From assembly GCA_963788215.1 (NCBI GenBank), contig CAWBFX010000003.1, forward strand, positions 434,001 through 498,000: 64,000 nucleotides of DNA. Direction: 5' to 3'. Origin of the DNA: AC-32 sp963788215 (GTDB lineage Bacteria; Actinomycetota; Thermoleophilia; Gaiellales; Gaiellaceae). Shown here piece by piece: positions 16,818 through 26,505 of the stretch. Position numbers and translations under genes: made by a program. Every line of letters starts with the position of its first letter. Within the stretch, counting starts at the first letter, position 1. The notes beneath the pieces were generated by a model. The model was given only the letters and a program-made list of their open reading frames with translations. It had not been told where the DNA came from and did no database searches.

Positions 16818-17093
16818 ATGGGATGCATCTTCGTGCTGATCGCAGCGCTCTCGCCTCGGCTGGCGCTGGCGCTGATGTGGATCTTCACGCCGTGGGTCGA
16901 CCGCACCTTCGGCCCCTGGATCTGGCCGCTGATCGGCCTGGCCTTCCTGCCGCTGACGACGCTGCTCTACGTGATCCTCTGGAACACCGGCGGACACGGC
17001 GTCACCGGCTGGGAGTGGATCTTCGTCTTCTTCGCGTTCCTGGGTGATCTCGCCTCGTACGGCGGCGGCGCCCGGCGCTCGCGCTACGCCTAG
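16818..17093 (+). CDS. small membrane protein
   Basis: 91 residues with about three hydrophobic helices (IFVLIAALSPRLALALMWIF, IWPLIGLAFLPLTTLLYVILW, WIFVFFAFLGDLASY) and a basic tail. It resembles small actinobacterial integral membrane proteins of unknown function. ATG 16818 has a GGGAG site 13 bases upstream. Confidence 0.65.
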   Translation: MGCIFVLIAALSPRLALALMWIFTPWVDRTFGPWIWPLIGLAFLPLTTLLYVILWNTGGHGVTGWEWIFVFFAFLGDLASYGGGARRSRYA

Positions 17094-17151
17094 TCTCGCC
17101 GCCGCTCCCCCCGCGGAGACTGACCGCCTGAAACGCCTGTGCCACGATTCG

Positions 17152-18216
17152 ATGATGCGCGCGCGCTGGGCATCGGAAACCAGAGACCGCCTGGCGCGGG
17201 CATTCGCCTGGGTCGAGCGGCGTCCGACCCTCGTGCTGTTCGTGCCGACCGCCCTCGCGCTGGGCGCGGTCGCCGGGCTCGCCGACATCGCCGGCGCCGA
17301 GCGGATCGACCGTGCGGCGCGCCACCTCCACCCGATCTGGCTCGTCCTCTGCTTCGGCGGCGAGCTCGTCGCGTATTTCGGCTACGTGCTCGCGGTGCGG
17401 GACACGGCGAAGGTCGACCAGGGACCGAAGCTCAGTTTCGGCGACTCGGGGCGAGCCGTGCTCGGCGGCTTCGGCGTCTTCGCCGCGACCAGGACGAGCG
17501 GCGGCTTCGCCGTCGACTACTGGGCGCTGCGAAACGCCGGCGACGACCGCGACGGCGCCGTGGCGCGCGTGCTCGCGCTGGGAGCGCTCGAGTACGCCGT
17601 CCTCGCGCCCGCCGCACTCTGCGCAGCGATCGCGATCATCGCGAGCGGCGAGGACATCTCACTCGGTCTCACCCTGCCCTGGCTCGCCGTGATCCCGGGC
17701 GCGGCCGCAGCGATCTGGATCAGCTCGCCCAAGCGAGCCGGCCGCTTCACGCGTCCCGGACGCGATGCCGGGCGCCTCAAGATCGCCTTCGCCCACTTCG
17801 TGCGGGGCCTGTGCATCCTCCGCTCGATGCTCGTCGCGCCTCCGCGCGAGCACGGCCTCGGCGTCCTCGGGACCGCCCTGTACTGGGCCGGCGACATCGC
17901 GTGCCTCTGGGGAGCGCTCGCGTTCTTCGGCAACCCGCGGCTGTCCGTGCCCGCGCTGATCATCGGCTACGCCACCGGCTACGTGCTCACGCGCAGGTCG
18001 CTGCCGGCGGGTGGCGCCGGGGTCGTGGAGATCGCGTTGACCTTCGCGCTCCACTGGATGGGCCTCCCGTTCGTGCGCGCATTGCTCGGCGTCGTGGTGT
18101 ACCGGCTTTTCAACCTCTGGCTGCCGATCGTGCCGGCGCTGGCGGTGATGCCGCCCATCGACGAGCTCCGCCGGGACTTCGACGCGGCCGACCAGGCAGT
18201 CGAAGAAGCGCGCTAG
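17152..18216 (+). CDS. LPG-synthase-like / UPF0104 membrane protein
   Basis: About 354 residues with eight or so transmembrane helices. The loop RTSGGFAVDYWALRNAG and the C-terminal TRRSLPAGGAGVVEIALTFAL fit the transmembrane domain of lysylphosphatidylglycerol synthase / glycosyltransferase-associated UPF0104 proteins (flippase-like). The soluble aminoacyl-transferase domain of true MprF is absent. ATG 17152 or 17155. It may move or help modify a membrane lipid; the substrate is unknown. Confidence 0.7.
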   Translation: MMRARWASETRDRLARAFAWVERRPTLVLFVPTALALGAVAGLADIAGAERIDRAARHLHPIWLVLCFGGELVAYFGYVLAVRDTAKVDQGPKLSFGDSGRAVLGGFGVFAATRTSGGFAVDYWALRNAGDDRDGAVARVLALGALEYAVLAPAALCAAIAIIASGEDISLGLTLPWLAVIPGAAAAIWISSPKRAGRFTRPGRDAGRLKIAFAHFVRGLCILRSMLVAPPREHGLGVLGTALYWAGDIACLWGALAFFGNPRLSVPALIIGYATGYVLTRRSLPAGGAGVVEIALTFALHWMGLPFVRALLGVVVYRLFNLWLPIVPALAVMPPIDELRRDFDAADQAVEEAR

Positions 18217-18275
18217 CAAGCGGAAGCCACCGATCAGGTTCCCCTTTACGGGGGATCTCTGCGGCCCGAATTCCC

Positions 18276-21017
18276 ATGAAACTGAGCCAGATGCGGAACC
18301 TCTTCGCGGCCGAGGTCCCTGTTCGCGACCTGGAAGTCATTCCGGGCGCTGCTCGCATTCCCCGGTCCGAGGGGCTCGTCCAATCGTACCGCCAGCTTGC
18401 GGACGTCTTCCACGAGATCCTCTCGGAGCACACCGTCGACAACCTGCTCGAGCGGATCGCCGACACGCTCGCCGAGCTGGTGCCCTACGACTCCCTCTCG
18501 ATCTACGAGGCGGACGAGGCGCAGACGACGCTGACGCCGGTCCTCGCACGCGACCAGTGGGCCGACGAGATCATGAAGAGCTCGAGCCCGTTCGGCCAGG
18601 GAATCACCGGCTGGGCGGCGCTTCACCGCGAGCCGGTACTGACCAACCAGGCTCACCGCGACCCGCGAATGACCGTCGTCCCCGGAACCCCCTCCGACGA
18701 GCCGGAGGCGCTGATCACCGTTCCCCTGATCGCCCGCGACGTCGTGAAGGGCGCGCTCAACATCTACCGGCTCGGCGACGACGCCATCTTCACCGACGAG
18801 GAGTTCGAGCTCGCGCGCCGGTTCGCCGACGCCGCCGCGCTCGCCCTCGACAACGCGCAGATCCGCGCCCGGCTCGAGTACCAGGCGCAGACGGACTCGC
18901 TCACGGGCCTCTACAACCACCGCTACTTCCACGAGCGCCTGCGCGCCGAGCTGACCCGCGCCAGCCGGGCGCGCGACTCCGTGGCGGTGCTGATGCTCGA
19001 CATCGACGACTTCAAGCGCGTCAACGACGTCTACGGCCACGGCATCGGCGACCAGGTGCTTCGCGACCTCGCCGACCTGCTGCGCGCCGCCCTGCGCGGC
19101 TCCGACGTCGTCTGCCGGCTCGGCGGCGAGGAGTTCGGCGTGATCATGTCGTCCTGCGACGCCGGCGACGCCCTCAACCTGGCCCGGCGCCTCACCGACT
19201 CGCTCTCGTCGATCGAGTTCGGCCCCGCCGGGCAGATCACGACCTCGATCGGCATCTCCCAGGGACCGCAGCACGCGATGAACCCGCGGGAGCTCGTCGC
19301 CTGCGCGGAGGCCGCGATGATGACCTCGAAGGCCCGCGGCAAGAACCAGATCGTGCTCTTCGACGAGACCGCCAACGAGCGGCCCGAGAGCCATGCAGCG
19401 ACGCGCCGGGACGTCCGCTCGATCGCCCACATGAAGATGCTCCAGGGGCTCGCGGGCAAGCTCAACCGCCTGAACGACGTCCGCGAGATCGGCTCGGTGA
19501 TCGCGGACGAGCTCCGGCTGCTGATCGATTACCACAACTGCCGCGTCTCGGTGGTCGAGGGCGACGAGGTCGTCCCGATCGCCTTCCGCGGCGACCTGAT
19601 CTCACGAGACGGCGAGCGCGTGGACTTCCCGAGCATCAAGATCGGCAACGGCATCACGGGCCGCGTCGCGGAGACCGGCGAGCCGATGCTCGTCGCGAAC
19701 ACGCTCGAGTGCGAGTACTCGGTGATGATCCCCGGCACGCACGCGATCGAGGAGTCGCAGATCGCGGTTCCCCTCTGCTACGGGACGCGCGTGATCGGCG
19801 TGGTCGGCATCTCCAAGCTGGGTGTCGGCCAGTTCGACGAGGACGACGTCCGGCTCCTCGAGGTGCTCGCCGGCCACGCTTCGGTCGCGCTCGAGAACGC
19901 GCGCCTGTACGAGGCGCAGCGGCGCGAGGCCGACCACCTGAAGGCCCTGCTCGAGTTCACCGGCGCGATCTCCGAGGCCGAGACGCTGCAGGACATCGCC
20001 CACGAGACGGTCACCGCCGCCTCGCGGCTGCTCTCCAAGAGCTGCGCGCTGTGGCTGCCGGACGCGGACGGCAACTTCCGGATCGCCGCCCACTCCGACC
20101 ACGACGGCGTCTCCGAGCTTCGAAGCGTGATGGACGTGACCCTCGAGGGCGCACGCGTCCGGAAGGCGATCGGCGAGCGGAGCGAGCCCTTCCTCGCGGG
20201 CGCGGACGAGCTGGAGGGGATGCTGGCGTCGCCGGTCGGCCGCCGCTGGCCCGACATCGCGCTCGCGCCCCTGCGCGGCGACGGCGCCGTCGACGGGTTC
20301 ATCACGATTCGCGAGCCCGGAACAGGCGTTCTTCCGAGCGACGAGCTTCTGCGCCTCCTCGGCGGTCTCTCCTACCAGGCCTCGGTCGCGCTCCAACGCG
20401 CGCGGAGCTTCGAGAGTCTCGAGGGCACCTTCGTCTCGACCGTCGAGGCGCTGGCGAACGCGCTCGAGGCGAACGACGAGTACACCTCTTCGCACACGCG
20501 CTCGATCACCGACATGGCGCTCCAGGTGGGCACCGAGCTCGGCTTCGACGCGCACGGACTGAAGCGCCTCGAGCTCGGCGCGCTCTTCCACGACATCGGC
20601 AAGATCGGCGTCCCGACGAGCATCCTGCTCAAGCCGGGCCCGCTGACGCCGGACGAGCGGCGCGTGATCGAGATGCACCCCGAGCTCGGTGAGCGAATCC
20701 TCGAGCCGATCGAGCGCCTCGCGGAGGTGCGCACGATCGTCCGCGGATGCCACGAGCGCTGGGACGGCGCCGGCTATCCCGACGGCAAGGCCGGCGAGCA
20801 GATTCCGATCGAGGCCCGGATCATCTTCATCTGCGACGCGTTCCACGCGATGACGACCGACCGGCCGTACCGCAAGCGTCTCAGCACCGAGGAGGCACGT
20901 CTGCGGCTCCGCGAGGCGGCGGGAACGCAGTTCGATCCGAGCGTGGTCGACGTCTTCCTCGGCATCTCCTGGGATGCTGCGGAGGACGAGGCACGGCCGG
21001 ACCGGCTCGCTTCCTGA
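18276..21017 (+). CDS. GAF-GGDEF-GAF-GAF-HD-GYP cyclic-di-GMP protein
   Basis: 913 residues, no membrane segment. Order: GAF (about 40-190), GGDEF cyclase (about 205-365) with RLGGEEF as active site and TDSLTGLYNHRYF at its start, GAF (about 385-545), GAF (about 555-705), HD-GYP (about 715-890) with HDIGKIGVP, HERWDGAGYPDG and DAFHAMTTDRPY. GGDEF makes and HD-GYP degrades c-di-GMP, so this could be a bifunctional switch set by its GAF sensors. One HD-GYP position reads CHE where HHE is usual. ATG 18276; no known riboswitch was seen in the 59 bases before it. Confidence 0.9.
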   Translation: MKLSQMRNLFAAEVPVRDLEVIPGAARIPRSEGLVQSYRQLADVFHEILSEHTVDNLLERIADTLAELVPYDSLSIYEADEAQTTLTPVLARDQWADEIMKSSSPFGQGITGWAALHREPVLTNQAHRDPRMTVVPGTPSDEPEALITVPLIARDVVKGALNIYRLGDDAIFTDEEFELARRFADAAALALDNAQIRARLEYQAQTDSLTGLYNHRYFHERLRAELTRASRARDSVAVLMLDIDDFKRVNDVYGHGIGDQVLRDLADLLRAALRGSDVVCRLGGEEFGVIMSSCDAGDALNLARRLTDSLSSIEFGPAGQITTSIGISQGPQHAMNPRELVACAEAAMMTSKARGKNQIVLFDETANERPESHAATRRDVRSIAHMKMLQGLAGKLNRLNDVREIGSVIADELRLLIDYHNCRVSVVEGDEVVPIAFRGDLISRDGERVDFPSIKIGNGITGRVAETGEPMLVANTLECEYSVMIPGTHAIEESQIAVPLCYGTRVIGVVGISKLGVGQFDEDDVRLLEVLAGHASVALENARLYEAQRREADHLKALLEFTGAISEAETLQDIAHETVTAASRLLSKSCALWLPDADGNFRIAAHSDHDGVSELRSVMDVTLEGARVRKAIGERSEPFLAGADELEGMLASPVGRRWPDIALAPLRGDGAVDGFITIREPGTGVLPSDELLRLLGGLSYQASVALQRARSFESLEGTFVSTVEALANALEANDEYTSSHTRSITDMALQVGTELGFDAHGLKRLELGALFHDIGKIGVPTSILLKPGPLTPDERRVIEMHPELGERILEPIERLAEVRTIVRGCHERWDGAGYPDGKAGEQIPIEARIIFICDAFHAMTTDRPYRKRLSTEEARLRLREAAGTQFDPSVVDVFLGISWDAAEDEARPDRLAS

Positions 21018-21084
21018 CCCTTCCGAGGGGTCAAGGACAACTCGCCGGTTCCCGATGTACTCTGGTATGCGGGGTCTGTCTGGC

Positions 21085-22065
21085 ATGCGAAATCGTCTCG
21101 TTCTCGTTGCGTGTGTCCTCGGCTGCGCCGGGGCATTCACCGGGCCTGCGTACGGCTCGCAGGTGATCGCGCGCAACGCGAGCAACGTCCAGCTGGCGGT
21201 GAACGCTCAGGGGGTCGCGCTCGTCACGTTCCGCGACCACGGGCGGGGCAAGCCGCTGCACATGATCGCGCGCGGTGCGCTGAACGCACGCGTCCGCCCG
21301 CCGCGAGCCGGTGTTCCGCAGGTCAAGTTCCGCCTCGACTACACGGGTGGGCGGCTCTTCTACGGACACGGCGTCTGGCGACACTTCCGCAACGGCTGCC
21401 AGCCCTACGACGGGCCCGCGCTCGAGTGGCTCGTCGCCGCGTGCAAGGCGCCGGACGGCTCGTACTGGGCGCTGCAGAACTGGCAGACGCAGCTGCCCGG
21501 GCTCGGCTTCAAGCCGTGGCTCGCGAAGCAGAAGCTGTGGTGGCTGCACCTCTCGCACTGGACCGGCGCTCCGGCTCAGCTCGACGTCTACCAGGACTGG
21601 GTCTACAGCCATCACGTCGAGGAGGTCTTCGGGCAGTACACGTATCTCGGCGTGGGCGTGCGCGGGTACGGCACGACGCACTGGGGAGCGCCGACCGACA
21701 ACTACGGCCGGCTCCTCTACCTCGACACGCACAACTCGAAGTACGGCCGTGGATGGAGGCGCGAAGAGGCATTCGTGAGCAGCGGCCCCCCGGGGATCTT
21801 CTGCTTCGGCTTCTTCCGCCGCGATCCGTTGATCAACGGCCACCCGCATCCGCCGGGGACGACGCACAGGCGGCGCGGGCCGGCTCACGGCGACCAGTAC
21901 CGGATCACCGCGGTCGGGCCCGGCGTCACGCCCGACATCGTCTGGCACGGGCCGGGGCTGCACAAGTACAACGCCGGCAACCCGAACGACGTTCAGCTCG
22001 AGACCTCGATGAACGCGAGGCTGGACGAGATCCGCGGCGGCTGGCGCAAGTGCCACCAGCACTGA
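21085..22065 (+). CDS. secreted protein of unknown function
   Basis: About 326 residues with a signal peptide (RNRLVLVACVLGCAGAFTGPAYG). The mature part is aromatic-rich and basic (WALQNWQTQLPGLGFKPWL, LHLSHWTGAPAQLDVYQDW, EEVFGQYTYLGVGVRGYG) and probably all-beta. Early motifs VQLAVNAQGVALVTF suggest a beta-sandwich start. No family was recognised. ATGs at 21055 and 21067 are also in frame; 21085 gives the best signal peptide. Confidence 0.6.
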   Translation: MRNRLVLVACVLGCAGAFTGPAYGSQVIARNASNVQLAVNAQGVALVTFRDHGRGKPLHMIARGALNARVRPPRAGVPQVKFRLDYTGGRLFYGHGVWRHFRNGCQPYDGPALEWLVAACKAPDGSYWALQNWQTQLPGLGFKPWLAKQKLWWLHLSHWTGAPAQLDVYQDWVYSHHVEEVFGQYTYLGVGVRGYGTTHWGAPTDNYGRLLYLDTHNSKYGRGWRREEAFVSSGPPGIFCFGFFRRDPLINGHPHPPGTTHRRRGPAHGDQYRITAVGPGVTPDIVWHGPGLHKYNAGNPNDVQLETSMNARLDEIRGGWRKCHQH

Positions 22066-22090
22066 GCTAGCTCCCTCATATGATCCGGCA

Positions 22091-22570
22091 GTGGTCGGGG
22101 CTGACGAGCTGCGGGCGGTCATGGGGCGCTTTCCGGCCGGGGTTGCGGTCGTCACCGTCGCGGTGCGCGGGCAGCGCATCGGGCTGACCGTTGCTTCGCT
22201 CGTCTCGCTCTCGCTCGAGCCGCCGCTCGTCGGCTTCGCCATCCGCAACGACGCCGCGCTGCGCGAGCTCCTCCGCGACGCCGGCCGTCTGGCCGTGAGC
22301 ATGCTCGCCGCAGGGCAGGAAGCCGTGGCGCAGCACTTCGCCCGCGGCGTTCCGCCAATCGCGCTCTGGGCCGGGATCGCGCTGCGCGACGGCGCGCCGG
22401 ACGACGCGCCGGAGCTCGAGGGCGCGGTCGGATGGCTGCGCGGCGCGATCCGAGCCGAACACGAGACCGGCGACCACACGTTCTTCGTGGCGGAGGTCGA
22501 AAAGGCCGAGCTCGCGCCGGGCAACGTTCAGCCCCTCGTCTTCCACGGCCAGTCGTACGCGAGCCTTTGA
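22091..22570 (+). CDS. flavin reductase-like FMN-binding protein
   Basis: 159 residues of the flavin reductase domain: FPAGVAVVTVAVRGQRIGLT, SLVSLSLEPPLVGFAIRN and a C-terminal HTFFVAEVEKAEL. Such proteins bind FMN and either reduce it for a monooxygenase or act as small oxidoreductases; no monooxygenase is adjacent. GTG start. The stop overlaps the start of the HAD gene (TTGA). Confidence 0.85.
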   Translation: MVGADELRAVMGRFPAGVAVVTVAVRGQRIGLTVASLVSLSLEPPLVGFAIRNDAALRELLRDAGRLAVSMLAAGQEAVAQHFARGVPPIALWAGIALRDGAPDDAPELEGAVGWLRGAIRAEHETGDHTFFVAEVEKAELAPGNVQPLVFHGQSYASL

Positions 22571-23217
22571 TCGAAGGCGTCATCTTCGATCTGGACGGCG
22601 TCCTGCTCGACAGCGAGCACGTCTGGGACGAGATCCGCGAGCAGCTCGCCCGAGAACGTGGCGGACGCTGGCACGAGCGGGCGCAGCGGGAGATGATGGG
22701 TATGAGCTCGCTCGAATGGTCGCAGTACATGCACGACGAGATCGGGCTTCCCGACCCGCCCGAGGCGATCTCCGCCGAGGTCGTCAGGCGCCTCGAGGCG
22801 CTCTACCGCGAGCAGCTCCCCGCGATGCCCGGCGCCCGCGAGGCCGTCAAGCGGCTGGCCGCGCACTGGCCGCTGGCCCTCGCCTCCTCGTCGAACCGCG
22901 AGCTGATCGTCCTCGCGCTCGAGCTGCTCGGAGTCGCCGACCGCTTCCAGGCGATCGTCTCGTCCGAGGAGGTCGCCCGCGGCAAGCCCGCGCCCGACGT
23001 CTACCTCGAAGCCTCCAGGCGCCTCGGCGTGGACCCGGCTCGCGCCGCCGCAGTCGAGGACTCCCACAACGGCATCCGCGCCGCCAAGGCGGCCGGCATG
23101 CGCGTGATCGCGATCCCGAACCGGCGCTTCCCGCCCGGTGAAGACGCGCTGGCGGAGGCCGATTTCGTGGTGGAAACGCTAGCGGGGCTCACCGCCGAAG
23201 CGGTCGAGCCCCGCTAG
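22567..23217 (+). CDS. HAD-superfamily phosphatase, beta-phosphoglucomutase/GS1-like
   Basis: 216 residues. HAD motif I FDLDGVLLDSE, motif II LASSSNR, motif III GKPAPDVYLEA and motif IV VEDSHNGIRAAKAAG are all present, with a helical cap of subclass I between I and II. It is a cytoplasmic sugar-phosphate-type phosphatase or mutase; the substrate is unknown. TTG start overlapping the upstream stop. A strong hairpin spans its own stop codon. Confidence 0.88.
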   Translation: MIEGVIFDLDGVLLDSEHVWDEIREQLARERGGRWHERAQREMMGMSSLEWSQYMHDEIGLPDPPEAISAEVVRRLEALYREQLPAMPGAREAVKRLAAHWPLALASSSNRELIVLALELLGVADRFQAIVSSEEVARGKPAPDVYLEASRRLGVDPARAAAVEDSHNGIRAAKAAGMRVIAIPNRRFPPGEDALAEADFVVETLAGLTAEAVEPR

Positions 23218-23218
23218 C
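23178..23218. terminator. bidirectional hairpin at the ends of the HAD and PA1 genes
   Basis: Perfect 13-base arms GCTAGCGGGGCTC / GAGCCCCGCTAGC enclose a second small hairpin (ACCGC-CGAA-GCGGT). It includes the HAD stop and lies 13 bases beyond the PA1 stop on the other strand. Confidence 0.7.
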
Positions 23219-23230
23219 AACGTCCTCTTC

Positions 23231-26200
23231 CTACCTGCGCGGCCCCTTGCCGACGATCAGGTTGATCTTGTGGCCGTTGGCGAACCTACGGCCTGCCCGC
23301 GGGGACTGCCTGATCACGTGGCCCTTCAGCCTGCGCGAGGAGACCTTGCGCGTGATGTTGCCCACGCGGCAGTGGCGCTGCCGGATCCTCGTCTTCGCCC
23401 TGCCGAGCCCGTTGCCGATCACGTTCGGAACCACGCAGGGCGGCCTGGAGGGCGGAGGCGGCGGTGGTGGTGGCGGTGGTGGCGGAGGCGGCGGAGGCGG
23501 TGGTGGTGGCGGAGGCGGCGGAGGTGGTGGCGGAGGTGGTGGCGGCGGAGGTGGCGGAGGCGGCCCGCCCGACGGCGTGTAGTTCACCTGCAGACCGTTG
23601 CTCGGCAGGTCGCCGTCGCCGTTGCACCCGTACTCGTCCCAGACGGGCACCGAGTAGTCCTGGATGCCTTCGGTCGTGCTGCTGACGTCGCCGACGTCGC
23701 CGTAGATGGCGCTCACGACGTCGCTGTCCTCGTGGAAGACCAGCTCGAAGTGAGCCGAGCCGCCCGCGTAGTGCTGCGCGCGCCACTCGAGGTAGTACGT
23801 CCGGTTCGGGGCCGTCCCGGTGACGGTGGAGAAGATGCCGCCGCCGCCGGCGTTGGTGATCAGGTCGTCCCAGAGCCCGAACACCGACGCGCCGTGTGCC
23901 GACTCGGGCAGACAACCGTTCAGGTAGTCGCCGCTCGAGTTCGTACCGAACTGGATGTCGCCGTTCGAGCTGACGCGGACGGTGCCGCTGTACGCGTGCC
24001 CGTAGACGTGAACGGGGAACGGCAGCGTGACGGCCGTCGTGCAGTCGTCGCAGTGGTTGCCGATGTCCGTGGTGCCGGGGACGATCGACTGCCCGGTCTG
24101 CGTCGTCACGTCGTAGTGATCCGCGAGGACGATCGAAGCGGAGTCAGTGCCGGACCCGGCGCCGCTCGAGGTGAAGGACGCCGTGTTGTTGTACGTCCCG
24201 CCTGAGCTGGTGTACGTCGAGCTCACCACGTGCCCCGTCGAGCTCCCGCTGCCCGCGACCGTGCTCGGTCCCGTCAGCGTCTGGTTCGGCGGCGAGCCCA
24301 CGACTGCCCAGCCCGCATCGCTGTCGCCGGCAAGGGTCCAGTTGATGTCGGGCCCGGCCGGCAGGTTGTCCGTCACGGAGACGCCGCTCGCCTGCGGGCT
24401 GCCGGCGTTCGTGAGCGTCACGGTGTACCCGATCTGGTCGCCGATGTCCGCGTTGCCGTCGTCGGCCGTCTTCGTGATCGAGAGATCGGCCGCCGGGACG
24501 AGCTGGACGTCGGTCGTCGTTGTCTGTCCCTGGTTGACGACGATGTTGTTCACCGTCTGGTCGGCGTAGCCGGCCCGCGTGAAGGTGATGCTGTAGGTGG
24601 CAGGCGGCATCGTGAGCGAGTAGTGGCCCGCTGCATCGGTGGTCGCCTGGGTCCCGTCCGAGATGTCCAGATGCGCGCCCGCGACGGGGTCGCCCGTGGA
24701 CTGGTCGGTGACGGTTCCGTCCATCGTCCCGCCCGTGGTCGTGCACGACGGGAACTTGAAGCTCGCGATCCGCGTGCGCCAGTTGAAGGAGCCCGTGGTC
24801 GCGTAGTACTCGGTCGTGTACCAGAAGGTGCAGTCGTCCACCGGGTCGATCGTCATGTCGCTGTAGTCGCCCCAGCGGCTGTTCGTCTGCGTCTGGCTCC
24901 CGGTGCCCTGGAAGACGATGGCCTCGCCCTGCCCGAGCGTGTTCAGCGGATCGCCCGCCAGGCGGCCGGCCCACCGGATCTCCGGGTGGATCGCGGCCGA
25001 GGAGGCGCTGTAGCCCACCGCGAGGTCGCCGAACTGATCCATTGCGGCGCCGCCCATCCAGCGCCAGACACCGTCGTCCGGCCCATAGGTGCTCTGCTGG
25101 ACGAAGCTCGCGGTGCCGGCTGTCGCGTTGGTGATCTCGAACCAGCGGACGCCTCCGGTGCCGTTCGTGGAGACGCTGATGTTGCCGACCAGAGCCTCGT
25201 GGCCGTCGCCGAAGCGGCGGTAGGCGAGCCGGAACATCCCGCGATCGGAGAGCGTGTCGAGGAGGGACGTCGTGCCTCCCTGTGGGACGCAGCCGCCGCA
25301 GAGAACCGAGTAGGCGGCCGGCGTGAGGTCCGTTCCCAGCGTGAAGGTCGAGTTCGCCGGGGTCGTGAAGTCGACGTGGAAGCGCCAGAGCGGCCAGGAG
25401 CTCGTGTCCGTGCCCAGCTCGAGGAACGGGTCGGGAGCGCCCGCGGGCGGCATGTTCGAGCCGTCCAGGTCGGCCGGCAGGATCGCGTCCGCGCCCGGGT
25501 TGTAGTAGGCCGGGTCGGTGAACGTGATGATCGTCGCCGGATCGCCGGCGAGCATCGCGCTGCGGTCCATCGCCCACGGCTCGGGGCCGAGGAAGGCAGT
25601 TCCGGCCGCGTTGAAGACGTTCGTCGTCATGTAGTACGCGTCGGGCCACACCGAGAGCTTCGGGTAGTCGTAGAAGTTCGACCCGAGGTGGAAGTCGTAA
25701 CGGTTCCACGAGCCCGTGGCGTCGTCGCTCGTCGAGACCGCGACGCACTCGTCCGTTGGATTGCCGGCCCCCGCGAACTGCGAGATCAGCCAGCGATTGT
25801 CGATCTGGTCGTAGAGGGCGACCGGGTCGCCCGAGCCGCTCTCGCACACGCCGCCGAAGCCGGACCACACCGAGTCGATCGACAGCGGCCCGAGCACGGA
25901 ACTGCCCGTGGACTTGTCGAAGACCTGGAAGCCCGAGTTCACGATCTGGAGGTACTGCGTGTCGCCGACCTCGCCGTTCGTGTCCGGAGGCGCGCAACTG
26001 CAGTTCACGCCGGGGAAGCCGATTCCGTCGAAGTTGAGCGTGGGCGAGGGCATGTTGTTCTTGAAATGCCTCGTCTGTAGGGCTGCGTCCGGCTTTGGCG
26101 ACGAAGCCTTGTAGATGCTCGGGTTGATGTTCACCTCGTGCTCGCGCGTCGGCTGCGGCGCGATTCGCGGCATGCTCCGAAGCGCCGGCGAGGTGTCGTT

Positions 26201-26428
26201 CTTGACGGAATGGCCGACGATCGGCCTCGAGGCCGCCGACGTCAGGCTGACAGGCGCCGAATCCTTGCCGACGATCGCGGCGACGCGGCCTGTGGGCGCG
26301 CCGGCGCCGACGCCGGAGGCTTCGATGGTCAGTGCAACCAGGACAGCGCCCAGCACGATGGTCGTCTTGCGGCCGGGCTTCCGCAGGCGCGAGCGTGCCT
26401 GCGCGAACGTGCGCGTGAGCTTTCTCAA
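23231..26428 (-). CDS. PA1: propeller-like, CarboxypepD_reg, DUF11, NIDO-like, poly-Pro and PASTA surface protein
   Basis: About 1065 residues from TTG 26428, chosen because GGGGAGGGAATC stands just before it; the frame extends 21 codons upstream over that site. A basic start and hydrophobic segment (TTIVLGAVLVALTIEA, about 22-37) export it. Domains: PPDTNGEVG...WGDYSD propeller-like domain (about 125-560), a carboxypeptidase-regulatory-like fold (about 568-646), DUF11 (SITKTADDGNADIGD, about 646-767), NIDO-like domain (GTTDIGNHCDDC, SSNGDIQF; about 772-949), poly-Pro (about 952-990), PASTA module ending VGKGPRR. Role inferred: wall-associated adhesion or scaffold. Last gene at the left end of the array. 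Confidence 0.8.
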   Translation of the reverse strand: MRKLTRTFAQARSRLRKPGRKTTIVLGAVLVALTIEASGVGAGAPTGRVAAIVGKDSAPVSLTSAASRPIVGHSVKNDTSPALRSMPRIAPQPTREHEVNINPSIYKASSPKPDAALQTRHFKNNMPSPTLNFDGIGFPGVNCSCAPPDTNGEVGDTQYLQIVNSGFQVFDKSTGSSVLGPLSIDSVWSGFGGVCESGSGDPVALYDQIDNRWLISQFAGAGNPTDECVAVSTSDDATGSWNRYDFHLGSNFYDYPKLSVWPDAYYMTTNVFNAAGTAFLGPEPWAMDRSAMLAGDPATIITFTDPAYYNPGADAILPADLDGSNMPPAGAPDPFLELGTDTSSWPLWRFHVDFTTPANSTFTLGTDLTPAAYSVLCGGCVPQGGTTSLLDTLSDRGMFRLAYRRFGDGHEALVGNISVSTNGTGGVRWFEITNATAGTASFVQQSTYGPDDGVWRWMGGAAMDQFGDLAVGYSASSAAIHPEIRWAGRLAGDPLNTLGQGEAIVFQGTGSQTQTNSRWGDYSDMTIDPVDDCTFWYTTEYYATTGSFNWRTRIASFKFPSCTTTGGTMDGTVTDQSTGDPVAGAHLDISDGTQATTDAAGHYSLTMPPATYSITFTRAGYADQTVNNIVVNQGQTTTTDVQLVPAADLSITKTADDGNADIGDQIGYTVTLTNAGSPQASGVSVTDNLPAGPDINWTLAGDSDAGWAVVGSPPNQTLTGPSTVAGSGSSTGHVVSSTYTSSGGTYNNTASFTSSGAGSGTDSASIVLADHYDVTTQTGQSIVPGTTDIGNHCDDCTTAVTLPFPVHVYGHAYSGTVRVSSNGDIQFGTNSSGDYLNGCLPESAHGASVFGLWDDLITNAGGGGIFSTVTGTAPNRTYYLEWRAQHYAGGSAHFELVFHEDSDVVSAIYGDVGDVSSTTEGIQDYSVPVWDEYGCNGDGDLPSNGLQVNYTPSGGPPPPPPPPPPPPPPPPPPPPPPPPPPPPPPPPPPPPPPSRPPCVVPNVIGNGLGRAKTRIRQRHCRVGNITRKVSSRRLKGHVIRQSPRAGRRFANGHKINLIVGKGPRR

Positions 26429-26462
26429 GATTCCCTCCCCTTTTCCAACGAGACCCTTCGTG

Positions 26463-26491
26463 ACCCTAACAGTCTCTCCGGCCGTCAACAA
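26463..26491 (-). promoter_or_regulatory. promoter of PA1
   Basis: On the minus strand -35 TTGTTG, exactly 17 bases, -10 TAGGGT preceded by TGT (extended -10). The start codon is about 35 bases downstream. The same design precedes PA2 and PA3. Confidence 0.65.
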
Positions 26492-26505
26492 GAGGGCGGA
26501 CAGAC

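Noticed and set aside
18217..18275. Possible c-di-GMP riboswitch before the GGDEF/HD-GYP gene
   Set aside because: The 59-base gap has only a short CCCC/GGGG hairpin and is too small for a GEMM riboswitch.
17139..18275. Extension of the GGDEF/HD-GYP protein upstream to 17139
   Set aside because: The frame is open but reads as an Arg-rich shadow of the LPG-synthase-like gene; ATG 18276 starts the domain protein.
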